Below, one piece after another: positions 7,601-16,879 of a stretch of DNA of 64,000 nt. This DNA comes from an uncultured Bacillota bacterium (GTDB lineage: Bacteria > Bacillota > Clostridia > Oscillospirales > Oscillospiraceae). The DNA is taken from NCBI GenBank assembly GCA_947073765.1, contig CAMTMZ010000005.1, positions 1-64,000 of the forward strand. Direction: 5' to 3'. Positions within the stretch are counted from its first letter, which is position 1. The number at the start of each line of letters is the position of its first letter. The translations under genes were made by a program, and so were the position numbers. A model generated the notes under the pieces. The model was not told where the DNA came from. It worked only from the letters and a program-made list of their open reading frames with translations, and ran no database searches.

Positions 7601-8867
7601 ATTGGGACATCGGCCCGGTTCTGCCCATATAGTCCTCTGTCTCCACCGGCAGGTTGCGGGAGCGCAGACCATAGGCCACCGTACGGCTGACCACACTGTA
7701 GATCATGGCAAACACGGGCACTCCCAGCACCATACCGGCAAAGCCAAACAGCCCGCCAAAGAGCAAAATGGAAAACAGCACCCAAAAGGAAGCCAAGCCA
7801 GTGGAATCACCCAGAATTTTAGGCCCAAGAATATTGCCGTCAAATTGCTGAAGCGCCAAAATAAAGATGGCAAAATAAACTGCCTGGAGCGGATTAACCA
7901 GGAAAATCAAAAGTCCACAGGGGATAGCCCCTATAAAGGGACCAAAGAAGGGGATAATGTTGGTTACGCCTATGATAACGGCAATAAGGGCCGGATATGG
8001 AAATTTAAAAATATTACAGCAGATCAGACAGATGATTCCAATAATAAGGGAATCTAACAGCTTCCCGTTGATAAAACCACTCATTATTTTGTAGGCATTG
8101 CGCGTCTCTTCCACCAGCAGGTCAGCAATATCGGTGCGGAAGAGGCTGTACACAATCTTCTTGCTCTGGGCGGCAAAAATGTCCTTTCGGGCCAACAGAT
8201 AGACAGAGACAATCACAGCAATGATCAGGTCCTTTACCAGCACTAAAAATCCCACCAGCATACCGGACACTCCAGCCACCACGCCGGTGAGGTTCGGCAG
8301 AATCGTGGTCCGCACCCACTGGAATGTGGTAGACACCGACTCCAGATTGGGCAGGACATCGGAGTTCAGCCACTGCTCCAAAGATGCGGCGGCAGAGCTG
8401 TAGATGGACATCACGGAGGCTTGAATGTCCGGATTATCCTCAAAAAAGGTTTGGAGCCAAAGCTGGACTACCTCAATATAATCGGGGATGGCCTGAATCA
8501 ACCCCACCACACTGTCATACACCTGGGGAACCACCATGGCTAACAGCAGATAAAACAGGAAAAACGCCAGCAGCAGACTGAGAATAATGGCCACAAAATT
8601 GAGAAAGCTGTGGCTGCGGTTATCCTCCATCCGTTTGTCGGCAGTAATGGCTACAAAAAAACGGTAAATATTCCGGTGAATGGGCAGCAGCAAAAAGGCA
8701 ATTACCGCACCCATGAAAATAGGACGCAGAATAGCCCCCAGCGTGCTCAGAAAACCGGTTACCTCCCGCATGTGGAACAACGCAAAGAAGAGGAGCAGAG
8801 AGGCCGCAATTACCGCAAAAGCGGTAAGCCCGGCGGACAGATAGGGGTGCCTGTCATTGCGTTTCAC
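7596..8867 (-). CDS. AI-2E family transporter (PerM/YtvI type)
   Basis: 423 residues with about eight hydrophobic segments. A pair of N-terminal helices is followed by a long amphipathic region (about 110-215), then the conserved C-terminal block with PYPALIAVIIGVTNIIPFFG and the later NILGPKILGDSTGL motif. Members export small molecules or serve as Na+/H+ antiporters; the autoinducer-2 role holds for only a few. The gene lies 17 bases downstream of purB and may share its transcript, but a functional link is not obvious. Confidence 0.88.
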   Translation of the reverse strand: MKRNDRHPYLSAGLTAFAVIAASLLLFFALFHMREVTGFLSTLGAILRPIFMGAVIAFLLLPIHRNIYRFFVAITADKRMEDNRSHSFLNFVAIILSLLLAFFLFYLLLAMVVPQVYDSVVGLIQAIPDYIEVVQLWLQTFFEDNPDIQASVMSIYSSAAASLEQWLNSDVLPNLESVSTTFQWVRTTILPNLTGVVAGVSGMLVGFLVLVKDLIIAVIVSVYLLARKDIFAAQSKKIVYSLFRTDIADLLVEETRNAYKIMSGFINGKLLDSLIIGIICLICCNIFKFPYPALIAVIIGVTNIIPFFGPFIGAIPCGLLIFLVNPLQAVYFAIFILALQQFDGNILGPKILGDSTGLASFWVLFSILLFGGLFGFAGMVLGVPVFAMIYSVVSRTVAYGLRSRNLPVETEDYMGRTGPMSQS

Positions 8868-8884
8868 GTTTACTCACAGCCTTT

Positions 8885-10321
8885 CTACACGTTAAGATCA
8901 ATATCATCCCGGTTCAATACCCCCGCGCGGCACCTCAAAACCGGCTTAACCCAATCCCGCAAAAATTCCTCCACCTGCTCCGGACATCGTCCGATGTAGG
9001 CACTGGGGTCCAGGTGGGCACACATCTCTTCCCTGCTCATCCCAAAGACCGGGTCGGCGGCCATCAGGTCAATGAGGTTATTGGACTGGCCCAGCTCCTT
9101 TACGTGATAACCCGCCTCCTGGGACAGCACTCGGATACGCTCATGGAGTTTCTGACGGTCCCCTCCCCGCTTGACCGCGTCCATCATGATATTCTCGCTG
9201 GCCATAAAGGGCAGTTCCTCCAGCACATGCTTTTCAATCACCTTGGGGTGGACTACCAACCCCGAGGCTACGTTGATCCAGATATTTAAAATAGCGTCCA
9301 CCGCTAAAAAGGCCTCCGGAACGCTGAGCCGCCTGTTGGCGGAGTCGTCCAGGGTGCGCTCAAACCATTGGGTCGCCGTGGTGACAGCGGGGTTGCCCAC
9401 GTCCACAATGACATACCGGGCCAGGGAGCAGATGCGCTCGCATCGCATGGGATTGCGCTTGTAGGGCATGGCCGAAGAGCCAATCTGGTTCTTCTCAAAG
9501 GGCTCCTCCACCTCCTTTAAATGGCACAGCAGACGCAGGTCAGTGGCAAATTTGCTGGCGCTCTGAGCCACCCCGGCCAAGGTAGATACCACATTGTAGT
9601 CCAGCTTCCGGGAGTAGGTCTGTCCGCTCACTGGCACAACAGCTGTAAAGCCAATTTCCTTGGCAATTTTCTCCTCCAGCTGCTTAACCTTCCCGTGGTC
9701 CCCCTCAAAAAGCTCCAGAAAAGATGCCTGGGTCCCCGTGGTCCCTTTGGAACCCAGCAGTGCCAAGGTGGAAATGCGATGCCCAATTTCTTCCAGATCC
9801 ATAAGCAGCTCGTTCATCCACAGCGTGGCCCGCTTACCCACGGTGACTAGCTGGGCCGCCTGAAAGTGAGTAAATCCAAGGGTAGGCAAGGCCTTATACT
9901 TGTCGGAAAATTCTGCCAAACAGGCCAGAACCCGGACAATTTTATCCCGAACCAATTCCAACCCTTCCCGCATGAGGATCACATCGGTGTTATCTCCCAC
10001 ATAACAGCTGGTGGCCCCAAGGTGGATGATAGGCATAGCCTTGGGGCACAACTCGCCGTAGGTGTGAACGTGAGCCATCACATCGTGGCGCAGCTTTCTC
10101 TCCCATTGAGCAGCTCTTTCGTAGTCAATGTCGGTAATGTGGGCTTCCAGCTCGTCCACCTGTTCCTGGGTGACGGGCAGGCCCAGCTCCATCTCCGCCC
10201 GGGCCAGAGCCACCCATAGTCTCCGCCAGGTGGAAAATTTTTTGTCCTGAGAGAAGATGTACTGCATCTCGTCGCTGGCATAGCGGGAGGACAGGGGGCT
10301 CTCATAGCGGTCAGTTGACAT
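8885..10321 (-). CDS. purB: Adenylosuccinate lyase
   Basis: Splits SAICAR to AICAR in purine synthesis and adenylosuccinate to AMP, releasing fumarate each time. 478 residues, the normal length. The fumarase/lyase signature SSAMPYKRNPMRCE is intact, and HLGATSCYVGDN and GSKGTTGTQASF mark the other two active-site blocks. Start ATG 10321 is preceded by GAGGAGA; the open frame to 10372 adds residues without a site. Other pur genes lie at 59-64 kb, so purB is not in the main cluster here. Confidence 0.95.
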   Translation of the reverse strand: MSTDRYESPLSSRYASDEMQYIFSQDKKFSTWRRLWVALARAEMELGLPVTQEQVDELEAHITDIDYERAAQWERKLRHDVMAHVHTYGELCPKAMPIIHLGATSCYVGDNTDVILMREGLELVRDKIVRVLACLAEFSDKYKALPTLGFTHFQAAQLVTVGKRATLWMNELLMDLEEIGHRISTLALLGSKGTTGTQASFLELFEGDHGKVKQLEEKIAKEIGFTAVVPVSGQTYSRKLDYNVVSTLAGVAQSASKFATDLRLLCHLKEVEEPFEKNQIGSSAMPYKRNPMRCERICSLARYVIVDVGNPAVTTATQWFERTLDDSANRRLSVPEAFLAVDAILNIWINVASGLVVHPKVIEKHVLEELPFMASENIMMDAVKRGGDRQKLHERIRVLSQEAGYHVKELGQSNNLIDLMAADPVFGMSREEMCAHLDPSAYIGRCPEQVEEFLRDWVKPVLRCRAGVLNRDDIDLNV

Positions 10322-10444
10322 AATTTTCTCTCCTCGGTCGGGCGGCCACAGACCACCCCCTACTTTTCTCATTCATTATAACGCATCTCTACTCTCTTTG
10401 CCACCCTTGCGGGAAATTTTTACAAAACTTTAAGGAAACGAAAA

Positions 10445-10580
10445 AAGCCTCCCTTCACAAAGAGAGGCTGCACCGCCGAAAGTGGTGGCGGAGGGTTTTC
10501 CTTTTGTCACTGCGCCGCAGTTTTTCCAAGAAAATTCTCCCGTCAGCTTCGCTGGCAGCCCCTTTGTGAAGGGGACTTAT
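10445..10580. repeat. Palindromic-ended intergenic repeat (MITE-like)
   Basis: CCCTTCACAAAG at 10451-10462 is exactly reversed and complemented at 10562-10573, giving 12-bp terminal inverted repeats around about 100 bases. The interior contains further short hairpins (for example CCGCCGAAAGTGGTGGCGG and GTCAGCTTCGCTGGC). It codes for nothing. It resembles non-coding repeats spread between genes of gut Clostridia. Its left end, with a T-run on the minus strand, may also terminate leuB or purB-side transcription. Confidence 0.6.
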
Positions 10581-10591
10581 AGACGTATCGT

Positions 10592-11668
10592 TTACAGCTT
10601 TGCCCGGATCAACTCGCCCATTTTCAGGGTGCCCACCATTTCCTCAGCGGGCTTGGCGATGTCGGCGGTGCGCCAGCCCTCGTTGAGGACGGCATCCACC
10701 GCATCCTCGATGGCCTTAGCCTCAGCGGGCAGGTCGAAGGAGTAGCGGAACATCATAGCCACCGACAGGATGGTGGCGATGGGATTGGCCTTGTCCCGCC
10801 CGGCGATGTCGGGGGCGGAGCCGTGGATGGGTTCATAGAGCCCGGGAGCGGCGTCCCCAATGGAGGCGGAGGGCAGCAGGCCGATGGAGCCGGTGATCAT
10901 AGAGGCTTCGTCAGAGAGGATGTCGCCGAACATGTTCTCGGTGACCACCACGTCGAATTGCCCTGGGTCCTTCACCAGCTGCATGGCGGCATTGTCCACC
11001 AGCACATCCTCGTATGCGACGTCGCTGTATTCCTCAGCCAGCTTGTGCATCACCTGCCGCCACAACCGGGAGGTCTCCAGCACATTGGCCTTGTCCACGC
11101 TGGCCAGCTTCTTATTCCTCAGCCGGGCCAGCTCGAACCCCCGGCGGCCGATGCGCTCAATCTCTTTCTCAGAGTAGGCCATCCGGTCGGCAGCCTCCTC
11201 TCCCCTGTCCTCAGTGACGTACCGCTCTCGCTTTCCGAAGTAGATGCCCCCGGTGAGCTCCCGGACAATCATCAGATCGATGCCTCGATCCGCCGTCTCT
11301 TTCTTCAGGGGACAGGCGTCGGCCAGGGCGGGCCGCAGGGCGGCGGGGCGCAGGTTGGCATACAGCCCCAGGTCCTTGCGGATGGACAGCAACGCCGTTT
11401 CGGGCCGCTTGTCCGGATCGGTGGAGTGACCCCACTTGGGTCCGCCCACCGCGCCCAAAAGAACTGCGTCGCACTCCTTACACTTCTCAGCGGTGCCCTC
11501 GGGATAGGACTTGCCCACCGCGTCAATGGCGCAGCCGCCCATCAGAATATCCACATATTCAAACTTGTGGCCGAATTTTTCTCCGATGGTGTCCATCACC
11601 TTGACGGCCTCCCCCACCACCTCGGGACCGATGCCGTCGCCCCTGATCAGGGCGATCTTATAGTTCAT
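10592..11668 (-). CDS. leuB: 3-isopropylmalate dehydrogenase
   Basis: Oxidises and decarboxylates 3-isopropylmalate to 2-oxoisocaproate in leucine synthesis, with NAD+. 358 residues, full length. Motifs: N-terminal IALIRGDGIGPEVV, the substrate loop with KREAER-like residues (YFGKRERYV), the metal-binding DNAAMQL plus SDEASM, and NAD-binding EPIHGSAPDIAGRDKANP (all short blocks intact). It overlaps leuD by 4 bases (ATGA), showing coupled translation. Order on the minus strand is leuC-leuD-leuB. Confidence 0.96.
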   Translation of the reverse strand: MNYKIALIRGDGIGPEVVGEAVKVMDTIGEKFGHKFEYVDILMGGCAIDAVGKSYPEGTAEKCKECDAVLLGAVGGPKWGHSTDPDKRPETALLSIRKDLGLYANLRPAALRPALADACPLKKETADRGIDLMIVRELTGGIYFGKRERYVTEDRGEEAADRMAYSEKEIERIGRRGFELARLRNKKLASVDKANVLETSRLWRQVMHKLAEEYSDVAYEDVLVDNAAMQLVKDPGQFDVVVTENMFGDILSDEASMITGSIGLLPSASIGDAAPGLYEPIHGSAPDIAGRDKANPIATILSVAMMFRYSFDLPAEAKAIEDAVDAVLNEGWRTADIAKPAEEMVGTLKMGELIRAKL

Positions 11669-12150
11669 TTCGCTACCCCCCGCTCTTTCAGGGAGTTGAG
11701 CAGACCCCCGCTCTTGATAATTCCGTCAATAAACTCCGGGAAGGGTGCGGCCTGCCATGTTTTTCCCTGGGTTGCGTCGGTAATCACGCCGGTAACGAAA
11801 TCCACCTCCACCTGGTCCCCGGCCTGGATCTCCTCGGCGGCCTGGGGGCACTCCACGATGGGGAGGCCGATGTTGATGGCGTTGCGGTAAAAGATGCGGG
11901 CAAAGGAGGGGGCGATGATGCACTTCACCTTGCAGGACTTGATGGACAGAGGGGCGTGCTCCCGGCTGGAGCCGCAGCCGAAGTTGGGCCCGGCCACAAT
12001 GATATCCCCAGCCTGGACGGTGGAGGCGAAGTCCGCGTCGATGTCCTCCATGCAGTGGGAGGCAAGCGCCTCCGGAGAGGGATCGTTCAGGTGCCGCGCC
12101 GGGATAATCACGTCGGTGTCCACGTTGGCGCCGTATTTGTAAACTTTCAT
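11665..12150 (-). CDS. leuD: 3-isopropylmalate dehydratase, small subunit
   Basis: The 161-residue swivelling subunit that, with LeuC, isomerises 2-isopropylmalate to 3-isopropylmalate. Typical blocks are TDVIIPARHLN near the start, GPNFGCGSSREHAP with the substrate-gripping residues, and NIGLPIVE. The short form is characteristic of the archaeal/clostridial LeuD type that pairs with the 420-residue LeuC present next door. Confidence 0.95.
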   Translation of the reverse strand: MKVYKYGANVDTDVIIPARHLNDPSPEALASHCMEDIDADFASTVQAGDIIVAGPNFGCGSSREHAPLSIKSCKVKCIIAPSFARIFYRNAINIGLPIVECPQAAEEIQAGDQVEVDFVTGVITDATQGKTWQAAPFPEFIDGIIKSGGLLNSLKERGVAK

Positions 12151-12168
12151 GTTACTCGCTCCTTTCTA

Positions 12169-13425
12169 TTACGCTCTCGGGTCAGCCACACACCCGGCAA
12201 TGGCGGAGGCGGCGGCCACGGCGGGGGAGGCCAGGATAATCTCGGAGGTGGTGTGGCCCATACGGCCCACAAAATTGCGGTTGGTGGTGGAGACGGTGCG
12301 CTCTCCCTCGGCCATCACGCCCATGTGACCGCCCAAGCAGGGGCCGCAGGTGGGGGTAGATACCGCAGCCCCCGCCTGAATAAAGGTCTCAATTAGCCCC
12401 TCCTTCATAGCCTGGAGGGTGATCTCCTGCGTGGCCGGAATAATCACACAGCGCACGTTGGAGGCCACCTTTTTGCCCTTCATAATGGCGGCGGCAATCC
12501 GCAGGTCGCCGATGCGCCCGTTGGTGCAGGAGCCGATGATCACCTGATTGATGGGGGTGCCGGCCACCTCGCTGACCACCTTGGTGTTCTCAGGCAGATG
12601 GGGCAGGGCTACCGTGGGTTCCAGCTTGTCCAGATCGATAACCACCTCTCGGCTGTAGACAGCGTCCGGATCAGCGGCAAAGGCCTCGCAGGGGCGGGAC
12701 ACCCGGCCGTTGATATACTCCATGGTTTTCTCGTCCACAGGGAAGATACCATTCTTGCCCCCGGCCTCAATGGCCATGTTGGAGATGGTAAACCGGTCGT
12801 CCATAGTGAGGCTGGCAACCCCTTCCCCGGCAAACTCCAGGGACTGGTACAGCGCTCCATCCACCCCAATCTCCCCAATTAGATGGAGAATCACATCCTT
12901 GCCAGACACGTGGGGCTGGAGTTTACCCTTCAGGGTCACCTTAACGGCGGACGGCACCTTGAACCACAGCAGGCCGGTGGCCATACCGGCGGCCATGTCG
13001 GTAGAACCCACGCCGGTGGAGAAGGCTCCCAGAGCCCCATAGGTACAAGTGTGAGAATCGGCGCCTATAATAAGCTCGCCGGGAGCGGCCAGCCCCTTCT
13101 CCGGCAGGAGGGCGTGCTCCACCCCCATCTGGCCCACATCGAAGAAGTTGGTGAGCTGATGCTTGTGGGCAAACTCCCGGGCCTGCTTGCACAGCTGGGC
13201 GGACTTGATGTCCTTGCAGGGGGTGTAGTGGTCCAGAACGATGGCGATTTTGTCCTTATTAAAGACCTGCGTAAAGCCCGCCTTCTCGAACTCGGTGATG
13301 GCAACCGGCGCGGTGATGTCGTTGCCCAGCACCAGATCCAATTTAGCTTCAATGAGCTGGCCGGCCTCCACCTTGTCCAGCCCGGCGGCCTTGGCTAAAA
13401 TTTTCTGCGTCATTGTCATTCCCAT
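12169..13425 (-). CDS. leuC: 3-isopropylmalate dehydratase, large subunit
   Basis: 418 residues, iron-sulfur aconitase family. The cluster cysteines are seen in GSCTNGR and in TCGPCLGG, with the early [13 protein letters not shown] block. This is the compact clostridial/archaeal form, about 50 residues shorter than the E. coli enzyme. The first gene of leuCDB, with GGAGG 11 bases before ATG 13425; two further in-frame ATGs follow within 5 codons, so the exact start is slightly uncertain. No T-box or leader peptide is visible upstream. Confidence 0.95.
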   Translation of the reverse strand: MGMTMTQKILAKAAGLDKVEAGQLIEAKLDLVLGNDITAPVAITEFEKAGFTQVFNKDKIAIVLDHYTPCKDIKSAQLCKQAREFAHKHQLTNFFDVGQMGVEHALLPEKGLAAPGELIIGADSHTCTYGALGAFSTGVGSTDMAAGMATGLLWFKVPSAVKVTLKGKLQPHVSGKDVILHLIGEIGVDGALYQSLEFAGEGVASLTMDDRFTISNMAIEAGGKNGIFPVDEKTMEYINGRVSRPCEAFAADPDAVYSREVVIDLDKLEPTVALPHLPENTKVVSEVAGTPINQVIIGSCTNGRIGDLRIAAAIMKGKKVASNVRCVIIPATQEITLQAMKEGLIETFIQAGAAVSTPTCGPCLGGHMGVMAEGERTVSTTNRNFVGRMGHTTSEIILASPAVAAASAIAGCVADPRA

Positions 13426-13474
13426 AGGGTAAATTACCTCCTTGCGGTTTGTTGAAAGGATTTTACCACATGGC

Positions 13475-13504
13475 TTGTCAAAAGAATGTTAAATATGTTA
13501 CAAT
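13475..13504 (+). promoter_or_regulatory. Promoter-like pair for the Crp/Fnr regulator
   Basis: TTGTCA (13475-13480), 18 bases, TACAAT (13499-13504). The leu operon starts divergently only 50 bases away and the minus strand carries TTTTGACAAG over the same bases, so the two promoters may interfere or share a regulator. Confidence 0.5.
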
Positions 13505-13599
13505 ATAAAAAATTCTAAGGGGCGGTAACCTTGGTACATGTTGGGTGTCGGATACATCGGCATCCATATCCAGCGCCGCCGCCAGTTGGAGGGAACACC

Positions 13600-14229
13600 A
13601 TGAACCACGAGCTGGACTTTCCTGCCGGCATCTGGGAACCCTTCGCCCGGAGCCGCCCGCCAGTGCGGTGTTCCCCCGGCTACCTCATCTACCTGCAAGA
13701 CACTGAGGCCACCTGCTTCTACTACCTCAAATCTGGGCGGGTAAAGAGCTATATCCAGTCGGAGGACGGGGCGGAGCGGGTGCTAAACGTCTACACCGCC
13801 GGAAGTCTCTTCGGAGAAGCCTCCTTTTTTGATGAGCTGCCCCGGGTGTCCTCTGCTGTAGCACTGTCCTCCTGCGAGATTGTGCCCATCGACCGGGAGC
13901 TGGTCACCCAGGAGTTTGTCCGCAACCCGGAATTGGCCTTGGCCATGATGAAGTATTTGGCCCGGACGGTGCGTTTGCTCTCCGTCCAGGTTGACCAGAT
14001 GGCCTTTCGGCCCGCACGGTGGCGGGTGGCCAACTACCTGCTCACCCTCTCCCCCAAGACCGGGCCAGTTTCCTGCACCCAGGAGGACATTGCCGCCGCC
14101 GTCTCCGCCAGCCGTGTGACGGTGAGCCGGGTGCTCAATGACTTTGCCCAAAATGGCTGGGTGGCCCTGGGATACCGGACAGTTACACTCCGGGATCCGG
14201 AGCGGCTGAAAAAATTATGTCAACTATAA
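13600..14229 (+). CDS. Crp/Fnr family transcription regulator
   Basis: 209 residues: an N-terminal cyclic-nucleotide-type beta barrel (FYYLKSGRVKSYIQS, then GSLFGEASFFDELPR), a dimer helix, and a C-terminal winged helix with CTQEDIAAAVSASRVTVSRV (recognition helix). Only one Cys lies in the extreme N-terminal part, so it lacks the Fnr iron-sulfur set and the effector is unknown. ATG 13600 follows TGGAGGGA; the open frame continues back to 13531 without a site. Divergent from leuCDB, it could regulate that operon, but the position is the only hint. Alternatively it controls itself or the SulP gene. Confidence 0.85.
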   Translation: MNHELDFPAGIWEPFARSRPPVRCSPGYLIYLQDTEATCFYYLKSGRVKSYIQSEDGAERVLNVYTAGSLFGEASFFDELPRVSSAVALSSCEIVPIDRELVTQEFVRNPELALAMMKYLARTVRLLSVQVDQMAFRPARWRVANYLLTLSPKTGPVSCTQEDIAAAVSASRVTVSRVLNDFAQNGWVALGYRTVTLRDPERLKKLCQL

Positions 14230-14232
14230 AAA

Positions 14233-14259
14233 GAGCCCTCCGGCACTGTCGGAGGGCTC
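14233..14259 (-). terminator. Terminator of the SulP gene
   Basis: A 10-bp stem (GAGCCCTCCG with CGGAGGGCTC) and 7-base loop followed on the minus strand by TTTTT; on the plus strand it may also stop the Crp gene. Confidence 0.85.
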
Positions 14260-14263
14260 CAGC

Positions 14264-15910
14264 TTATACGGTTTCCACTCTATGCAGCTCCACTGCCCGT
14301 TTCAGGGCTGCGTCGATGTTTGGGACAAAGCTGTCTGCCCCTGCAAGCTCGTACATTCCAGACTTTTGAAAAACTGACATGGGCTGCTCATTCACATGGG
14401 AGAACAACACCTGAATGCCCTTGTCCCGGCACTCATGCCACAGCCGCCGCAGGCCGTTGAGGGCAGTGATATCCATGGCAGGGACGGAGCGCATCCGAAG
14501 GATCAGCACACTGCGCCCTGTATTACGCTTAATGTGAGGGATCTTATCCGCTGCCCCAAAAAACATGGGGCCGGTGATCTCATAAACCATCACATGGGCG
14601 GGAACAGGCTTTAAGCGTCCTCGATCATCCTCAGTATCCTCCACGTACTCCCACTCCTTGACCACTGCCACATCAGCCATGCGCTTCATAAACAGTAGGC
14701 AGGCCAAGGACAGGCCTACTGCTATGGCCACCACCAGGTCGAACACCACAGTGAGCAAAAAGGTAACCGCCAGCACCGCCACATCGCTTTTGGGGGAGTG
14801 CTTCACCACCTGCGCAACGGTGCGCCATCCGCTCATATTGTAAGCCACCTGGAACAAAATGGCTGCGATGCAGGGCATCGGAATCAGCGCCGCATATGGC
14901 ATCAGCAGCACCAGCACCAGTACCAGCACTATTGCATGGACCATACCGGCCACCGGAGAGCGGCCGCCGTTTTTGATATTGGCCGCCGTTCGGGCAATGG
15001 CGCCAGTGGCGGGAATGCCCCCGAACAGGGCGGAGGCCGCGTTGCCAACTCCCTGGGCAACCAGCTCCATATTGGAGTTGTGCCGGGAGCCGATCATCTC
15101 ATCGGCCACCACAGCGGACAGCAACGACTCGATAGCGGCCAGCACAGCGATGGTGCAGGCATCGGGCAATACCGCCGCTACCGTCTCATAAGAGATGGCC
15201 GGCAGGACAAGCTTTGGCAGGTCGCTGGAGATGGTATACAGATCTCCGATGGTATTCACCGGCAGGCCAAACAGCTTAACAGTTCCCGCCGTGACAATCA
15301 CCGCGATCAGTGACGCGGGAATCTTTTTAAACACCTTGGGCCACGTAATTAAAATGGCTAGGGCCAAGCCCCCCACTCCAACAGAGGTCCAGTTCACTGT
15401 GTGAAAGGCGCCAATTACTTCCTCCACCTTTTCCATGGTCTCCACCGGAGAGTTGGTAAATGTCAGGCCAAAAAAATCCTTCAGCTGCCCGATGAGAATT
15501 GTCACCGCAATTCCGGCAGTAAAGCCGGTGGTAATGGTGTAGGGAATAAACTTAATCATGCTGCCCATGCGCAGCACACCCATGAGAACGAGCAAAATAC
15601 CGGCCAAAATAGTGGCCACGGCCAGGCCATCCAGGCCGTTTCTGGCCACGATTCCTGCCACAATGGTGGCAAAGGCGGCAGTAGGCCCAGCAATCTGCAC
15701 CTTGCTACCGCCCAGGGCAGAAATTAGAAATCCAGCTATAATGGCGGTATACAATCCCTGTTCTGGAGACACACCCGACGCCAAAGCCAAGGCAATTGAC
15801 AGCGGCAGGGCAATAATAGCAACAATTACCCCGGAAATCAGGTCTTTTGTAAAATCCGCCTTTGAGTAGTGTTTTAATGAATGTACCAACTGAGGTGTCA
15901 GCGCTCCCAT
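14264..15910 (-). CDS. SulP family anion transporter with STAS domain
   Basis: 548 residues. Residues 20-410 form the SLC26/SulP membrane domain of 10-14 helices, with ALASGVSPEQGLYTAIIAG early and the GGIPATGAIARTAANIKNGG loop in the middle. Residues 430-540 form a cytoplasmic STAS domain (LILRMRSVPAMDITAL). Relatives carry sulfate, bicarbonate or dicarboxylates; the substrate cannot be read from sequence. The gene is alone, with its own terminator, and is convergent with the Crp/Fnr gene. Confidence 0.9.
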   Translation of the reverse strand: MGALTPQLVHSLKHYSKADFTKDLISGVIVAIIALPLSIALALASGVSPEQGLYTAIIAGFLISALGGSKVQIAGPTAAFATIVAGIVARNGLDGLAVATILAGILLVLMGVLRMGSMIKFIPYTITTGFTAGIAVTILIGQLKDFFGLTFTNSPVETMEKVEEVIGAFHTVNWTSVGVGGLALAILITWPKVFKKIPASLIAVIVTAGTVKLFGLPVNTIGDLYTISSDLPKLVLPAISYETVAAVLPDACTIAVLAAIESLLSAVVADEMIGSRHNSNMELVAQGVGNAASALFGGIPATGAIARTAANIKNGGRSPVAGMVHAIVLVLVLVLLMPYAALIPMPCIAAILFQVAYNMSGWRTVAQVVKHSPKSDVAVLAVTFLLTVVFDLVVAIAVGLSLACLLFMKRMADVAVVKEWEYVEDTEDDRGRLKPVPAHVMVYEITGPMFFGAADKIPHIKRNTGRSVLILRMRSVPAMDITALNGLRRLWHECRDKGIQVLFSHVNEQPMSVFQKSGMYELAGADSFVPNIDAALKRAVELHRVETV

Positions 15911-16022
15911 CCGGCTCTCTCCTTCACATTTATGAGATACGCTTCATCATACCTCAGAAAAAAAGAAATTGCAAGTTTTGACAGAAAATATGTGGGTGCG
16001 GAAATCTTCCGCACCCTGTCGT

Positions 16023-16781
16023 TCATTTTGCCCAGTGGAATACCGCATCCCGAAGAAATTGAGCGCACCCAGGCTGTTCCTTGTCATAATACGCCGTAAA
16101 GCGTTTATCCTGTACATATAATTCTGCCAATCCCCAATGGCGCTGTACGTCGTACTGATCTCCCATGATGATCAGCCAGCGATGATGGAGGGCAGTAATC
16201 TCCTTTCCCAGCTCCCCTGCTGGATCGGCTTTTGACAGCACAGCGGCAGACAACTTCTCCCGTATCTCCATATCCAGGCGCTCCCACTCCTGGTACCGCT
16301 CACAACTGGCACCCATTATACGTGCATACATGCCATCCACTTGGGTATCGCCGTATTTGGCACGAACTTCAGTGCCATATTTCCGCTCAGTTTCCTTCAC
16401 AATCTGACATTTGAAGGCCTCAAACTTTTTTTCGTCAGACATAACTTCCTTCCTCTCTTGTGTTAAGATAGTTTCCTTTACCGAATTGATCAATCTCTGG
16501 ATCCGTTCCCGCTCCTCCTCCAAGGCAGCAAGGTGGCTGCGCAGGATGGCCAGCCGATCATAGGAGGGGTCATCCAGAACCTTCTTCACCTGAGCCAGCT
16601 CCACCCCGAGGGCCCGGTAATAAAGAATGTCCTGAAGCCGGTCCGCCTCTGCCGGGCCATAGCGGCGGTAGCCGCTGTCCGCTATTCGGCTTGGCTTCAG
16701 CAGGCCTATTTTGTCGTACCAGCGCAGGGCGCGGGTGGTCACCCCTGACAGGCGCGACAACTCTTGAATGGAATACTCCAT
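16023..16781 (-). CDS. MerR-type regulator with TipAS drug-binding domain
   Basis: 252 residues: an N-terminal MerR helix-turn-helix (LSGVTTRALRWYDKIGLL, 10-27), a dimerising coiled coil (about 75-112), and a TipAS-type helical domain (about 125-250). TipA proteins of Streptomyces bind thiopeptides and activate drug efflux; here the ligand is unknown. Met114 (codon at 16440-16442) is preceded by AGAGGAAGGAAG, a strong internal ribosome-binding site, so a separate 139-residue TipAS protein is likely made as in tipA of S. lividans. The promoter at 16804-16834 is of the MerR-activated type, pointing to autoregulation. Confidence 0.88.
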   Translation of the reverse strand: MEYSIQELSRLSGVTTRALRWYDKIGLLKPSRIADSGYRRYGPAEADRLQDILYYRALGVELAQVKKVLDDPSYDRLAILRSHLAALEEERERIQRLINSVKETILTQERKEVMSDEKKFEAFKCQIVKETERKYGTEVRAKYGDTQVDGMYARIMGASCERYQEWERLDMEIREKLSAAVLSKADPAGELGKEITALHHRWLIIMGDQYDVQRHWGLAELYVQDKRFTAYYDKEQPGCAQFLRDAVFHWAK

Positions 16782-16803
16782 TCCTGACCACCTCCCGGAA
16801 ATT

Positions 16804-16834
16804 ATCCTAACAGTTGACGTTACGTCAAAGTCAA
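16804..16834 (-). promoter_or_regulatory. MerR-type promoter with 19-bp spacer and palindromic operator
   Basis: On the minus strand TTGACT (16829-16834) and TAGGAT (16804-16809) are 19 bases apart. The spacer holds a perfect 15-bp palindrome, TTGACGT-A-ACGTCAA (16814-16828). Long spacers with a central dyad are the hallmark of promoters that MerR proteins bend to activate. The start at 16781 follows. Confidence 0.8.
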
Positions 16835-16879
16835 GACTATATTTTACTTTTTTACAATTTCATAGGAGCTAATCCTTTT

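Noticed and set aside
10823..11890. 355-codon open frame on the plus strand
   Set aside because: Antisense to leuB, which has all its motifs; no ribosome-binding site or family similarity.
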